40,409 bases of DNA from Pseudoalteromonas sp. Z1A8 (GCF_011378855.1 NZ_WTLB01000039.1:1-40409); one strand, 5' to 3'; shown: positions 17,428-26,115, counted from the stretch's first letter. Numbers and translations: made by a program. The notes: generated by a model not told the origin, from the letters alone.

Positions 17428-18710
17428 AAATTAATATTTCTAGTAACAAAACAGCACCGCTTAAGAGCATAACTGAGAATATTGATACCCGCTATGCAGA
17501 CAGCCTAGTAACCGTATTAATAAGTAAAAAGGAAGGCTCCATGACATTCATAGCTGGTAAACCTCCTTTATGTTCATATTGTACACTTATACTGGATACG
17601 TCCTCTACACATTTAGAAGACGCTCAGTTTTCAATTGACGGCAGTTTTGCAAAGCAGCTGCCAAATTACTTTAGTTCAAATGAAGACATTAAATTAAGTA
17701 TTAATACCTTACCCTCAAGTGCGGCTTCAATTGAATTAATCCATAATGACATGAAAAGCAACGAAAATGCACTGCGTCGATGTGAGTGTGTCGATGTATA
17801 TGAAGGGCATTTAACTTACATTAAAGAAAGTTCACAACGCCCAACTAATCCCGTTCCTAAAGCCTCTTTAGAGCGCGTGATATACGAGTCATCTGAACTA
17901 ATGCCTTTTGAATTTTTAGAAATAAACGTAGATAAACAGCATTGTCGAATACAGCGAGATGGCGATGTTGAAGAAGTGCACTTACCTGACAACCTAGAAT
18001 TACACGATTCTATGGTTTTAACAGAGGAGATTAGCCGTAAGCTTAATTATTTATGTAAGAATACCGAGAGCGATGTAATCGAATTCGTCCAGCAGGGTGA
18101 ATTACTCACTTTTAAAACACCTGAAACCACACTCACTTATTCATTGGCCGGCGTTGAAGAGTTTTTCGCAAAGAAGCCTCTTAAATTCATTAACGAAAAA
18201 CATGTTGTAGTAGATTTCCTTGCAGTTAAAAATGAAGTTCGACACTGCTCATCTGAGTATAAAACCATTAAAAAGGCGGATGATGCATTGTTATACTTAA
18301 GCGGTGATAAAGCCGCTATAGCATTTATTATGCCCCCATTTGAATTTGTGCACCCAATCACGGTAACTGAAACGTGTAGCGAAACAAAAAATAGTGAGTC
18401 ATTATATCGCTTTTCACTAAAAGCACTATTGGGCATTAACATTAGCGACTTAACCCAAGCGGCAAGTACGCGCGTCGACATTCTTAAGTACGAAAACGAC
18501 GAACGTAAATTAGGTGTGTATTTTTCACTTGAGAACACACTACCACATCGCACTATTTCGATTGAGAAAGATGAGAGCCAGCTTCCTAAAGTTGTAGCGC
18601 TACTTGAAGAGTTAAATCAAAGTCAAGCTGATACAAATACACTGAACAAAAAGCAGGAAGTACAAAAAGATTTATTCGGGTACATTATGGGTAAAGAGGA
18701 AGAGTATTAA
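17424..18710 (+). CDS. Recombinase-operon protein with clamp-like pattern and C-terminal QKDLF motif
   Basis: 428 residues; the ATG overlaps the recombinase stop (ATGA). No signal peptide, membrane segment or catalytic motif. The chain reads as three alpha/beta sections, each with a helix segment followed by strands: 'IDGSFAKQLPNYF...IKLSINT', 'LTEEISRKLNYLC...IEFVQQGELLTFKT..TLTYSL' and 'FSLKALLGINISDL...VDILKYENDERKLGVYF'. Residues about 175-250 (MPFEFLEINVD ... HDSMVLTEEISRKLNYL) resemble the domain 2 to 3 transition of the DNA polymerase III beta clamp. The tail carries QKDLF (Q414-F418), which fits the QxxLF beta-clamp-binding peptide. It may be a clamp homologue, or bind the host clamp, to couple recombination to replication. 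The tail motif is seen directly; the fold is inference. Confidence 0.55.
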   Translation: MKINISSNKTAPLKSITENIDTRYADSLVTVLISKKEGSMTFIAGKPPLCSYCTLILDTSSTHLEDAQFSIDGSFAKQLPNYFSSNEDIKLSINTLPSSAASIELIHNDMKSNENALRRCECVDVYEGHLTYIKESSQRPTNPVPKASLERVIYESSELMPFEFLEINVDKQHCRIQRDGDVEEVHLPDNLELHDSMVLTEEISRKLNYLCKNTESDVIEFVQQGELLTFKTPETTLTYSLAGVEEFFAKKPLKFINEKHVVVDFLAVKNEVRHCSSEYKTIKKADDALLYLSGDKAAIAFIMPPFEFVHPITVTETCSETKNSESLYRFSLKALLGINISDLTQAASTRVDILKYENDERKLGVYFSLENTLPHRTISIEKDESQLPKVVALLEELNQSQADTNTLNKKQEVQKDLFGYIMGKEEEY

Positions 18711-18832
18711 TCCTGAAATATACTGGACAAATAAACAGTGCTTGCTATATTTATGAGTAATTATTTTGATAGTGGCGCGTTTTAATACTTAGTATATAGT
18801 ATCAGCACAATTGAGAAATAAGATAAGCAGTT

Positions 18833-18950
18833 GGGGTAAAGAGGCTGGAACCTCTCTACCCCGTATCGGCTGCGCGACGTTTAAACCACCCCAGCCGATG
18901 GCTTAATTCTAACGAATTCCATTGGTGAGGGATAGATCTATTTATAGATC
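18833..18950 (+). promoter_or_regulatory. Cluster of hairpins upstream of the integrase
   Basis: Hairpin 1: GGGGTAAAGAGG (18833-18844) against CCTCTCTACCCC (18851-18862), 11 pairs with one mismatch and a six-base loop. Hairpin 2: ATCGGCTG (18865-18872) against CAGCCGAT (18892-18899), eight perfect pairs around a 19-base loop containing GTTTAAAC. Hairpin 3: GATCTA/TAGATC (18935-18950). There is no T-run, so terminators are unlikely. They could be a structured leader RNA controlling the integrase, or recombination-site repeats. Confidence 0.5.
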
Positions 18951-18971
18951 CACTAACTGATGGAGGCCATT

Positions 18972-20126
18972 ATGGCTCACATTCGCATTCGTCCTAACGG
19001 ACGTATTCAATATGATTTACACCTTTACGGGCAGCGCTTTCGTGAAGGCACTAAGCTCATGGCGACCCCTGTTAATTTAAAAAAAGCCCATGCGACGCTT
19101 AAAAAAATCAATGCAGAAATTGCTTTAGAAACCTTTCAGTATCGTGATTATTTCCCTGAGAGTAAGAAGGTGGCGAAGTTTGAGACGCTACAACGTACCA
19201 AAGATCCCGATCGCCTGTATCCGTTTTTCAATGATTACGCGAATGAATGGTTTGACCGTCAAAAAGCAAAATGGAAAAATAGCTATCAAAGTGTAGTGCG
19301 CAATATACTCGATACTTATTTGACACCTGAATTTGGAAATATACTCGTCAGCGAAATCACATTGGCAAATGTAGATTTTTTTCGTGAAAGCCTAACGTTG
19401 ATAAAAAAGAATGGCCGTCGAAAGCTTACAAATAAACGCATCAATGGAATATTATGGCCGCTCATCGCTATTTTGAGTTTAGCCGCCGAAGAGCATAATT
19501 TCCCCTACCCTATGCGTCGTTATAAAACACTCAAAGAAGAACGTGCTGACTCAAACCCGCTAACCGCTGATGAGGTACAGCGCTTTTTAGATGCAGCACC
19601 CACTGAATGGAAAGATTACTTTAAACTGCGCTTTTGGACTGGGATGCGTAGCTGTGAAGTTCATGGCTTGCGTTGGGGTGATGTGGATTTTAATCATCGC
19701 CTTATTCGTATTCGCCATAACTGGGTTAATGGTGAGCTTTGTGATGTAAAAACCCCTAAATCACGGCGCGAACTAAAAATGTGCGATACTTTATACGCGC
19801 TATTTAACCGCTTAAAAGACCTAGCTGATACTGAATTTGTGTTTACCTACAATGGCAACCCACTCGATAACCACTTTGTGAGTAAACAGCTTTGGTATCC
19901 ATCATTGAAAAATGCGGGGCTATCACATAGGCGTCCTTATGAGACTCGCCATACAGCTGCTGTATTGCATATCGCTGCGCATGAAAACCCGTTATATATC
20001 TCGCATATGCTCGGACACAGTGATACTCGATTATTATTCGAGGTTTATGCGCCTTATATTGCGAATGCCTCTAGACAAGATGGGTTTGCGTTTAGTGAAA
20101 TGATGGTAGAGCGTGGGATTGCTTGA
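18972..20126 (+). CDS. Phage/island-type tyrosine integrase with N-terminal Arm DNA-binding domain
   Basis: 384 residues from the ATG at 18972, chosen because GGAGG sits at 18963-18967; an in-frame ATG at 18960 precedes that site. The N-terminus (MAHIRIRPNGRIQYDLHLYGQRFREG) matches the DUF3596-like Arm domain of P2/lambdoid integrases. A SAM-like core-binding domain and the catalytic domain follow: TGMRSCEVHGLRWGDVD (first Arg), PYETRHTAA (second Arg), MLGHSDT, and the nucleophile in FEVYAPYI. As is common in this family, tyrosine stands at the usual HxxR histidine position. It is a canonical integrase for excising or inserting a genomic island or prophage, unrelated in layout to the operon before it. 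No tRNA or clear att repeat is adjacent. Confidence 0.9.
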   Translation: MAHIRIRPNGRIQYDLHLYGQRFREGTKLMATPVNLKKAHATLKKINAEIALETFQYRDYFPESKKVAKFETLQRTKDPDRLYPFFNDYANEWFDRQKAKWKNSYQSVVRNILDTYLTPEFGNILVSEITLANVDFFRESLTLIKKNGRRKLTNKRINGILWPLIAILSLAAEEHNFPYPMRRYKTLKEERADSNPLTADEVQRFLDAAPTEWKDYFKLRFWTGMRSCEVHGLRWGDVDFNHRLIRIRHNWVNGELCDVKTPKSRRELKMCDTLYALFNRLKDLADTEFVFTYNGNPLDNHFVSKQLWYPSLKNAGLSHRRPYETRHTAAVLHIAAHENPLYISHMLGHSDTRLLFEVYAPYIANASRQDGFAFSEMMVERGIA

Positions 20127-20149
20127 GCGTAAAATCTGTTAATCATTCT

Positions 20150-20179
20150 ATGAAGCCTTTTGAGTTTAAAAGGCTTCAT
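20150..20179 (+). terminator. Hairpin after the integrase
   Basis: ATGAAGCCTTTT and AAAAGGCTTCAT pair perfectly around GAGTTT, 24 bases after the integrase stop. No T-run follows, but the A/T base of the stem may serve. It could also be part of an attachment site. Confidence 0.55.
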
Positions 20180-20269
20180 ATCCCTATTCAATACGGCATG
20201 TTTTCAAAAGTGAAACTATCTCTTTAATCACTGTAACTATCACCTACAATTAAGCTCACAAACAGCCCC

Positions 20270-20743
20270 TTATAAGTTCACTCCATCTATTACACATAAG
20301 TTGTCTTCTTCGATAGCGCGTCGCAGCTCATCTTTACTTCTTAAAAAGAGCTCACTAACATTTGGTATACCGATGCGAAAACTGTGTTTCAACTCGATGA
20401 CACTAACACTGCCATTCGGAGATGATAGATCGAGTTCTTTTTCAATAGCAAATAAGCCATTCCCATTTGGCTCAATATTGAACTCTCCTCCGTCGACGAT
20501 ATGCCTAATCACGCAATCGCTCACTGTAGGTAACTCCTCTTTTCCAATGTCAATAGTCGTGATTTGACCACGATGATCTGAATCGATTCTTCTATAAACA
20601 TACAGTACAGCTTTGTCTTCCAGAGGAGTGAATTGCAGAATTTCATTATATCCAGCAGAGTCTTTTTGTTCTGCTGGTATTGAAGTACAACCACTTGCTA
20701 ACATGATTGATGCGATTGCAGTAGTTAATATTAATTTCTTCAT
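20270..20743 (-). CDS. Lipoprotein, DUF2846-like
   Basis: 157 residues with a lipoprotein signal (MKKLILTTAIASIMLASGC, cysteine at about 19). The mature start resembles DUF2846 proteins, whose hallmark is a 'KAVLYVYR' strand; here it is EDKAVLYVYRRIDSDHRGQI. Beta strands follow, ending in a helix-rich tail (SKDELRRAIEEDNLCVIDG). The residue after the cysteine is threonine, so outer-membrane sorting is expected. It lies in tail-to-tail orientation with the integrase and is not part of the polysaccharide operon. Its function is unknown. Confidence 0.7.
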   Translation of the reverse strand: MKKLILTTAIASIMLASGCTSIPAEQKDSAGYNEILQFTPLEDKAVLYVYRRIDSDHRGQITTIDIGKEELPTVSDCVIRHIVDGGEFNIEPNGNGLFAIEKELDLSSPNGSVSVIELKHSFRIGIPNVSELFLRSKDELRRAIEEDNLCVIDGVNL

Positions 20744-21351
20744 TTTATTTCCTTATTTAATATCTAGCACTTATTGTTGTTATAGAATATTTTAAATTTA
20801 AGCTAAATCTTTCACAGCCTAAACGTATTTTCTCATCAATAAATGTTTTAAATAGTATTACTACCCTTAATCATTCCTTGATAAGTTCATTCAATATTAC
20901 AAAAACCAACCCATTAGTCTATGTTTTTTATAATTAACCAGTATATTTCATTAGGATGGTTATTTACTCGTTGTGTATTCTCTGGATGCAGATGGCGTAG
21001 AGATCATATATTTCACAGGGTAGCCCCACTTTTTAAACTTTTTCCTTCAGCGTATACACCTTCACTATTGATATTATCTGCGAATAGAGCAAATTTATAG
21101 TGTATAAAGTAACAATACCTGCCCCTAACAAAACTTAAAAATGCCACAACTTATCTGAAAAACTCCGATTTCTTGCCACTTGAGGCTAAAGCGGTTCATG
21201 CTGCCCAGCCTAATTTCATTGCAAAATCAGGCGTGATAGGAAACGTACCCACTTTCCCCTAACACCATCGGTACCGAAATACTTACGTAACATGAGCAAT
21301 CCTTATAATTTATTTTTCTCGATTACTATAAAAAAACTATATTACAAAATG
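20744..21351. other. Intergenic stretch between lipoprotein and polysaccharide locus
   Basis: About 600 bases without an intact gene. A plus-strand open stretch ending near 21260 (DFLPLEAKAVHAAQPNFIAK...) has no start or recognised family and may be a relic. The left 100 bases probably hold the lipoprotein promoter (minus strand), which I could not assign. Confidence 0.35.
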
Positions 21352-21378
21352 AAAAAAAGCGCGGCTTTTGAGCCGCGC
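21352..21378 (-). terminator. Rho-independent terminator of the polysaccharide operon
   Basis: Read on the minus strand, GCGCGGCT/AGCCGCGC forms an eight-pair GC-rich stem with a four-base loop, followed by seven T. It lies about 75 bases past the stop of the WbpM-like gene and marks the end of the locus. Confidence 0.92.
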
Positions 21379-21452
21379 CTAAAAATAAGAATAACGTTAA
21401 CATAAGCCCATAGCGTAAATCTCTAAACTTAGAGTTAACTTCTGATCTGAAC

Positions 21453-23408
21453 TTAGCGCTTTAAATTAATAATATTATCAACAAGCTTTTCATCACTCAT
21501 TTTTTTCGTTTTTGCTTTCCACACTAAGTCACATATACCATCTGTAGGGTTAAACGCTGTTGGGGCATCGAGCAGTAGTTGACGAATTGTTTCATTATCA
21601 AAATTATGACACGCAATATCTAACGCCTCAATGAAAACATTTAGTTCAGGTAAAGGGAGCATCACCTCCTTTGCCGTCATAATACGTTCATGCGTTGTTT
21701 CACCAACGTTATCGCCAATAAGTAGTTCTTCAAAAAGTTTTTCACCGGGACGTAATCCGGTGCATTTTATTTCGATATCACCATGTGGATTCGTATCGCT
21801 TTTAACGCTTAACCCTGAAAGCCTAACCATTTTCGTGGCTAAGTCTTTAATTTTAACAGGATCGCCCATATCGAGCACAAACACATCCCCGCCTTTCCCC
21901 ATCGCTCCCGCTTGTATCACTAATTGGGCAGCTTCAGGAATAGTCATAAAAAAACGTGTTATATCAGGGTGAGTAAGTGTTATGGGTCCACCCTCTTTAA
22001 TTTGTCTACGGAATAAGGGAACTACAGAGCCACTAGAACCCAGAACATTACCAAAACGCACCATACAAAAACGCGTCTTGTGCTTGCTACCTTGCTCTTG
22101 TGCTAAACCTTGTAACACAAGCTCCGCCATACGTTTGGTTGCGCCCATAACATTAGTAGGGCGCACTGCTTTATCCGTTGAAATCAGTACGAACTTTTCA
22201 ACGCCTGCGTTAACGGCAGCTTTCGCAGCATAATAAGTACCAAATACATTATTACGCACGCCTTCGACTACGTTATGCTCAACTAAAGGTACATGCTTAT
22301 AAGCCGCTGCATGATAAACAGTTTGTACACCAAACGTGACCATTACGGTTTCGAGTCTGTTAATGCGTTGAACAGAGCCCATTATCGGTACCAGCTTAAT
22401 AGCCAAGCTATTATGCTCAATATACTCTGAAAGCTCTTTTTCTAAGATATATAAGCCATATTCACTTTGCTCAAATAACACAAGTTTCTTTGGCTTTTGT
22501 TTAATTATTTGTCTGCACAGCTCTGAGCCAATTGAGCCCCCCGCCCCTGTTACCATCACTATTTTGTCTGCGATATTAGCCGCCATTAAATCAGCTTTTG
22601 GTGTAACTGGGTCGCGCCCTAATAGATCTTCAACGCCAACCTCAGTCATTTCAGCTAGCTTGGCTTTACCTTCAACAACATCGGCCATACCCGGTATAGA
22701 GAGTACTTTGACAGTGAGAGGCTCTAATTGGGCAAGTATTTCTTTTCTGCGCGAACGCGGAGCGCTAGGGACAGCAAGCAGTACTTTAGTCACTTGACCC
22801 TTAGCAATTAAGGCATAAATATCTTCAAATCTGATAACCGGGATACCCTGTATGACAGAGTTATTTTTAGTCGTATCATCATCTATAAAAGCACGCACGT
22901 AGTAATTCGGGCCTGCACCTAAGGCGGTGGCCAATTGTCGCCCAGCTGAGCCAGCGCCATAAATAATGACAGATTCCTTTTTATGCATCGTCATTTTACT
23001 AATAATGGCTCGCACTAGGATACGTGCGCCACCGACGGTCAATAAGCATAGCCATGCAAATATAAATGGCATAGTGCGAGGTATCTCTACGCCAGTAAAA
23101 AAAGCAATAATCACCAACGACGCAGTCGTGATCACAGTACCGAGCACAATAGCCCACACTGCTTGCGAATTCATGTATCTGAGGACCGCTCGGTACAACC
23201 CTAAATTAATAAACGTGAATAAGCTAATAGGGATAAGTAAGGCTAGTAAAAACCAATTTTCTTTATTATTTAGGGGGGTTAGGCTATCAAGCCGTACGAT
23301 AAGGGCCAACCAAAAAGCGATAAAAATAAAAAGCGAGTCAATAAAAAGCGTAATAAGGCGTTTTCTAGCCCTAGAAGCACTCAAAACAGAACGGATGAAA
23401 CTATCCAC
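21453..23408 (-). CDS. wbpM: Membrane-bound UDP-GlcNAc 4,6-dehydratase, WbpM/FlaA1 type
   Basis: 651 residues from GTG 23408, which has AAGGAA upstream; a TTG at 23447 gives 13 more residues. About four N-terminal membrane helices are followed by a Rossmann-like domain (GAGSAGRQLATAL, about residue 152). The SDR catalytic domain comes next (VTGAGGSIGSELCRQI, about 289). The active-site motif is NVMGATK, with methionine in place of the usual tyrosine, as in WbpM-type enzymes. It makes the UDP-4-keto-6-deoxy-HexNAc that the nearby reductase converts to UDP-QuiNAc or UDP-FucNAc. Last gene of the locus, before the terminator, after a ~370-base gap holding a hairpin. Confidence 0.93.
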   Translation of the reverse strand: MDSFIRSVLSASRARKRLITLFIDSLFIFIAFWLALIVRLDSLTPLNNKENWFLLALLIPISLFTFINLGLYRAVLRYMNSQAVWAIVLGTVITTASLVIIAFFTGVEIPRTMPFIFAWLCLLTVGGARILVRAIISKMTMHKKESVIIYGAGSAGRQLATALGAGPNYYVRAFIDDDTTKNNSVIQGIPVIRFEDIYALIAKGQVTKVLLAVPSAPRSRRKEILAQLEPLTVKVLSIPGMADVVEGKAKLAEMTEVGVEDLLGRDPVTPKADLMAANIADKIVMVTGAGGSIGSELCRQIIKQKPKKLVLFEQSEYGLYILEKELSEYIEHNSLAIKLVPIMGSVQRINRLETVMVTFGVQTVYHAAAYKHVPLVEHNVVEGVRNNVFGTYYAAKAAVNAGVEKFVLISTDKAVRPTNVMGATKRMAELVLQGLAQEQGSKHKTRFCMVRFGNVLGSSGSVVPLFRRQIKEGGPITLTHPDITRFFMTIPEAAQLVIQAGAMGKGGDVFVLDMGDPVKIKDLATKMVRLSGLSVKSDTNPHGDIEIKCTGLRPGEKLFEELLIGDNVGETTHERIMTAKEVMLPLPELNVFIEALDIACHNFDNETIRQLLLDAPTAFNPTDGICDLVWKAKTKKMSDEKLVDNIINLKR

Positions 23409-23641
23409 GGCAAGTTCCTTTGCGGTTCTAATATTGGGTAAGTCCAATATTGTATTTTTATATTAATGTAAGCTCAGATTATAACAAAGAATAGACGACT
23501 GTAAGTAGTTAAAAAAGAAATTAATTATGCAAATATTTAATGAGTATGTGCAATCCCTATTTGCTAAGGAATTTGGATGCACATTTAATTAAGTTAATTG
23601 AAATGAAGAAGGAATACGGCTATTGGGGCGGGAAAAGTGAC

Positions 23642-23683
23642 GAAAAAAGTGTCTCAATACTGTCTCACCCTGAGACACTTTTT
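23642..23683 (-). terminator. Hairpin between the initiating transferase and wbpM
   Basis: AAAAAGTGTCTCA and TGAGACACTTTTT form a 13-pair stem around a 14-base loop, with A/T flanks on both sides. It lies about 100 bases past the initiating transferase stop on the minus strand and may attenuate transcription into wbpM. The gap 23409-23780 otherwise holds only very short frames. Confidence 0.6.
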
Positions 23684-23780
23684 AAGAAAAAAGGTTAAAA
23701 ATTAGTGTGTTAAAATAGCGAAAAAAATAGGCCTAATAGTCCATACGATTGGCATAATCTAGCATTATAAACAGTATGTG

Positions 23781-24329
23781 CTATTTAACCCTATCTCCAC
23801 TACCACTGCCAGTAATTGTCATTAGTATGTATTTAAAATAATTACTAATTGTGAGTGTATCAATCATTTCACGGTCTGTTTTAGCAAGTAGTTCAGGGGT
23901 AGACATATCAATCTCGTTTACTTGAGCTAAACCAGTAATCCCAGGGCGCACTGCAAAAATATTTTTAGCTTCACGTGCTTGAGTTAACTCCTCTTGGTTA
24001 AACAAACCTGGTCGAGGGCCAACTAAACTCATTTCACCTTTTAAAACATTCCACAACTGTGGAATTTCATCTAGCTTCGTCTTACGTAAAAACCCACCAA
24101 ATGAGGTAATAGATGCTGTACTTGCTAAGTGACTTGCGACCGATGCTGTATCAACAGTCATAGTTCTAAACTTAACTAATGTGAATGGTTTTTTATTTCG
24201 CCCAATACGCTCTTGCTTGAATATCGGCGAACCTGTGTCAAACAAACCTATAATATATAAAACTACTAAAAATGGCATAGCAAATAGCAAACCAAAAAGT
24301 GAAAACAAAAAATCTAATAAACGTATCAT
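23781..24329 (-). CDS. PglC-type initiating phosphoglycosyl transferase
   Basis: 182 residues, the minimal monotopic bacterial sugar-transferase size. An N-terminal re-entrant hydrophobic segment (LLDFLFSLFGLLFAMPFLVVLYIIG) is followed by FKQERIG, KFRTM, KTKLDEIPQLWNVL with the catalytic D87-E88 pair, SLVGPRP and RPGITGLAQV. It transfers a sugar-1-phosphate, probably QuiNAc or FucNAc, to undecaprenyl phosphate at the inner membrane and so starts the repeat unit. It follows the reductase gene by 15 bases. Confidence 0.92.
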   Translation of the reverse strand: MIRLLDFLFSLFGLLFAMPFLVVLYIIGLFDTGSPIFKQERIGRNKKPFTLVKFRTMTVDTASVASHLASTASITSFGGFLRKTKLDEIPQLWNVLKGEMSLVGPRPGLFNQEELTQAREAKNIFAVRPGITGLAQVNEIDMSTPELLAKTDREMIDTLTISNYFKYILMTITGSGSGDRVK

Positions 24330-24344
24330 CTATAAATCCAGTAA

Positions 24345-25277
24345 TTATTTTATTGACGGCTTTTTAGCAGCAAGTGTAAAACCATGCTCGACTGAGTATG
24401 GTGGTATCCAATTAAGAGTATTTTTTGTATGAGTAATATCTAATTGGAGAGAACCTGTAAGTCGATCTATCACCTCCGTTTTATTTAGTAACTTTCCTAC
24501 TAATTTAAAGCACCAAACAGGAATCGGAAAAGCTAGGTTTTTCTTGCCTTGCACTTTTGCCATTAATGCCACCATTTCAGCTGTTGATAAATCATAGTCA
24601 TCAGAGACTAAAAATATCTGATTAGCGGCATTTGGGTGTCCAATACATACTTTTATTAAATCAATAAGATTATAAACTGAGACTAAACTACGTCTGTTTT
24701 GTTTTATTGATCTAAAGGGCAAAGGTAAGCCCTTTCCAACTAATCCCATTAGGGATGCAAAATTTGCTTTTACTCCTTGGCCGTAGATAAGTGGTGGCCT
24801 TATGATAATAATTTCCATCCCAGTTTTCGCACCAAGTTCCAGTAACAGTAGTTCTGCCTCAGCTTTAGACAAACCATAAGAATCAACGGGTTTAGCTAAG
24901 TTAGCAGATGTAAATGGATCTTCATCTGAAGTCGATTCTCCATTAACTTTTATTGAACTTACAAATATAAAGCGCTTGACTCCTGCGGCGGCCGCTTGAC
25001 GCGCTAAATTTAAAGTACCCTCAGTATTTACTGCTCTGAATTGTTCTAAAGATTTTTTTGAGTTCTCATTCATTACGTGAACTCGAGCAGCAATATGAAT
25101 TACTGTATTCACCATATTTAAAGCGCTCGAATAATTTGATACACCATCAATATCGTGCTTAAAAAAAGTTCCCAATTGCGAGTCTTCGCGACCTAACAAA
25201 TTAAGAGAATATTCATTTTTCAATACCTGAACTAGGAGTGAACCTACAAAACCAGAATAGCCAGTTATTAGTAACAT
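24345..25277 (-). CDS. NAD-dependent epimerase/reductase, WbpV/WbpK-like (UDP-QuiNAc or UDP-FucNAc synthesis)
   Basis: 310 residues. The N-terminal nucleotide site is TGYSGFVG, and the SDR catalytic pair is YGLSK, with SSIKVNGE upstream supplying the serine. The layout matches the 4-reductases that convert UDP-4-keto-6-deoxy-HexNAc into QuiNAc or FucNAc, next to a PglC-type transferase as is usual. The stereochemistry (gluco or galacto) cannot be read. AAAGG precedes the ATG, and the gene starts three bases after the glycosyltransferase stop. Confidence 0.8.
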   Translation of the reverse strand: MLLITGYSGFVGSLLVQVLKNEYSLNLLGREDSQLGTFFKHDIDGVSNYSSALNMVNTVIHIAARVHVMNENSKKSLEQFRAVNTEGTLNLARQAAAAGVKRFIFVSSIKVNGESTSDEDPFTSANLAKPVDSYGLSKAEAELLLLELGAKTGMEIIIIRPPLIYGQGVKANFASLMGLVGKGLPLPFRSIKQNRRSLVSVYNLIDLIKVCIGHPNAANQIFLVSDDYDLSTAEMVALMAKVQGKKNLAFPIPVWCFKLVGKLLNKTEVIDRLTGSLQLDITHTKNTLNWIPPYSVEHGFTLAAKKPSIK

Positions 25278-25280
25278 AAA

Positions 25281-26114
25281 TTAACCTTTTACTCTTGGAT
25301 CATAGTTTCTAACTAAAGTACTCAGTTTAACAGCAATAATATTCGGTAAAGAAGCCCTTATCAGCGGGTAAAGAAGGCCAAGGAAAGCTATCCCTCCTCT
25401 ATCGTACCTAAACCAAGGCTTGAGCCCTATTTTAAAACGATTCCAACCTACGCTAAACGTATTCTTTTTAAAATCATCAATATTATATCTGTACTGTATA
25501 AGGTATTCTGGTAAATTATGAAATATGAGGCCTGAATCTATAGCTCTTATCCACAATTCGTAATCGTCTTGTCTATAAGGTGCGCTTAAAGAATAGCTTC
25601 CAATACCTAGTATACTACTTTTACGAAACATGACTGATGGATGTATCATAGGGCACGCCCAAATTAATTTTTTTATTTTTTCATGCTCTGTTGGCAAAGT
25701 CCTCTGAGAATACTCGGAACCATTCGAATCTATAAACTTTGCAAAACCACCGCAAATATCTATCGTTGGATTATTTGTCATAAATAGAGATTGAGTGTGA
25801 AATCTTTCTGGAAAACATACATCATCGGTGTCAAACCTAGCAATTAATTCATTTTCACACTCGTTAAGGCCAATATTTAATGCGGAGGACAGCCCAACAT
25901 TTTCTGGTAAGTAGAGACATTTTATCGGTAAAAAAGCCTTCCATTTCGTAACTATTAGCTCTAGTTTATCACCTATAGGTCCATCTATCACAAGTAAGAC
26001 TTCATGAGGCAGCTGAGTTTGAGTATATAAACTACTCATCGACTTATCTAAATTAAGAGGGCATTCTGCATGATATAATGACATCAATACTGAAACTGGT
26101 AAAAAACCAGACAT
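25281..26114 (-). CDS. Family 2 glycosyltransferase
   Basis: 277 residues from the ATG at 26114, preceded by GGGAGAGG; the longer frame from 26159 lies inside the upstream gene. GT-A fold: PVSVLMSLYHAE at the N-terminus, a nucleotide-binding VIDGP strand, NVGLSSALNIGL, and ARFDTDDVCFPERF with the metal-binding acidic motif. It resembles AmsE-type enzymes and should add one sugar to the lipid-linked repeat unit on the cytoplasmic face. Two bases separate it from the preceding stop, so it is coupled. Confidence 0.85.
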   Translation of the reverse strand: MSGFLPVSVLMSLYHAECPLNLDKSMSSLYTQTQLPHEVLLVIDGPIGDKLELIVTKWKAFLPIKCLYLPENVGLSSALNIGLNECENELIARFDTDDVCFPERFHTQSLFMTNNPTIDICGGFAKFIDSNGSEYSQRTLPTEHEKIKKLIWACPMIHPSVMFRKSSILGIGSYSLSAPYRQDDYELWIRAIDSGLIFHNLPEYLIQYRYNIDDFKKNTFSVGWNRFKIGLKPWFRYDRGGIAFLGLLYPLIRASLPNIIAVKLSTLVRNYDPRVKG

Positions 26115-26115
26115 A

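Noticed and set aside
12572..18710. Assignment of the recombinase operon as a known strand-biased circularizing element (intA-tfp-intB-srap)
   Set aside because: The theme of an inactive recombinase-fold partner fits, but gene number, order and the long fourth protein do not match what I recall. Without a search I could not claim it.
18711..20300. tRNA or classic att site for the Arm-domain integrase
   Set aside because: No tRNA cloverleaf and no convincing direct repeat pair was found in the window; the boundaries of the island remain unset.
20941..21262. Open stretch reading DFLPLEAKAVHAAQPNF as a gene
   Set aside because: It has no start codon or ribosome-binding site, is interrupted upstream, and resembles no family I know.
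21631..22797. Plus-strand reading frames inside wbpM and other polysaccharide genes
   Set aside because: They are shadows of well-supported minus-strand genes with clear domains.
23527..23699. Two tiny plus-strand frames (starting at 23527 and near 23602)
   Set aside because: Each is only about 20-32 codons, overlaps the hairpin and has no ribosome-binding support.
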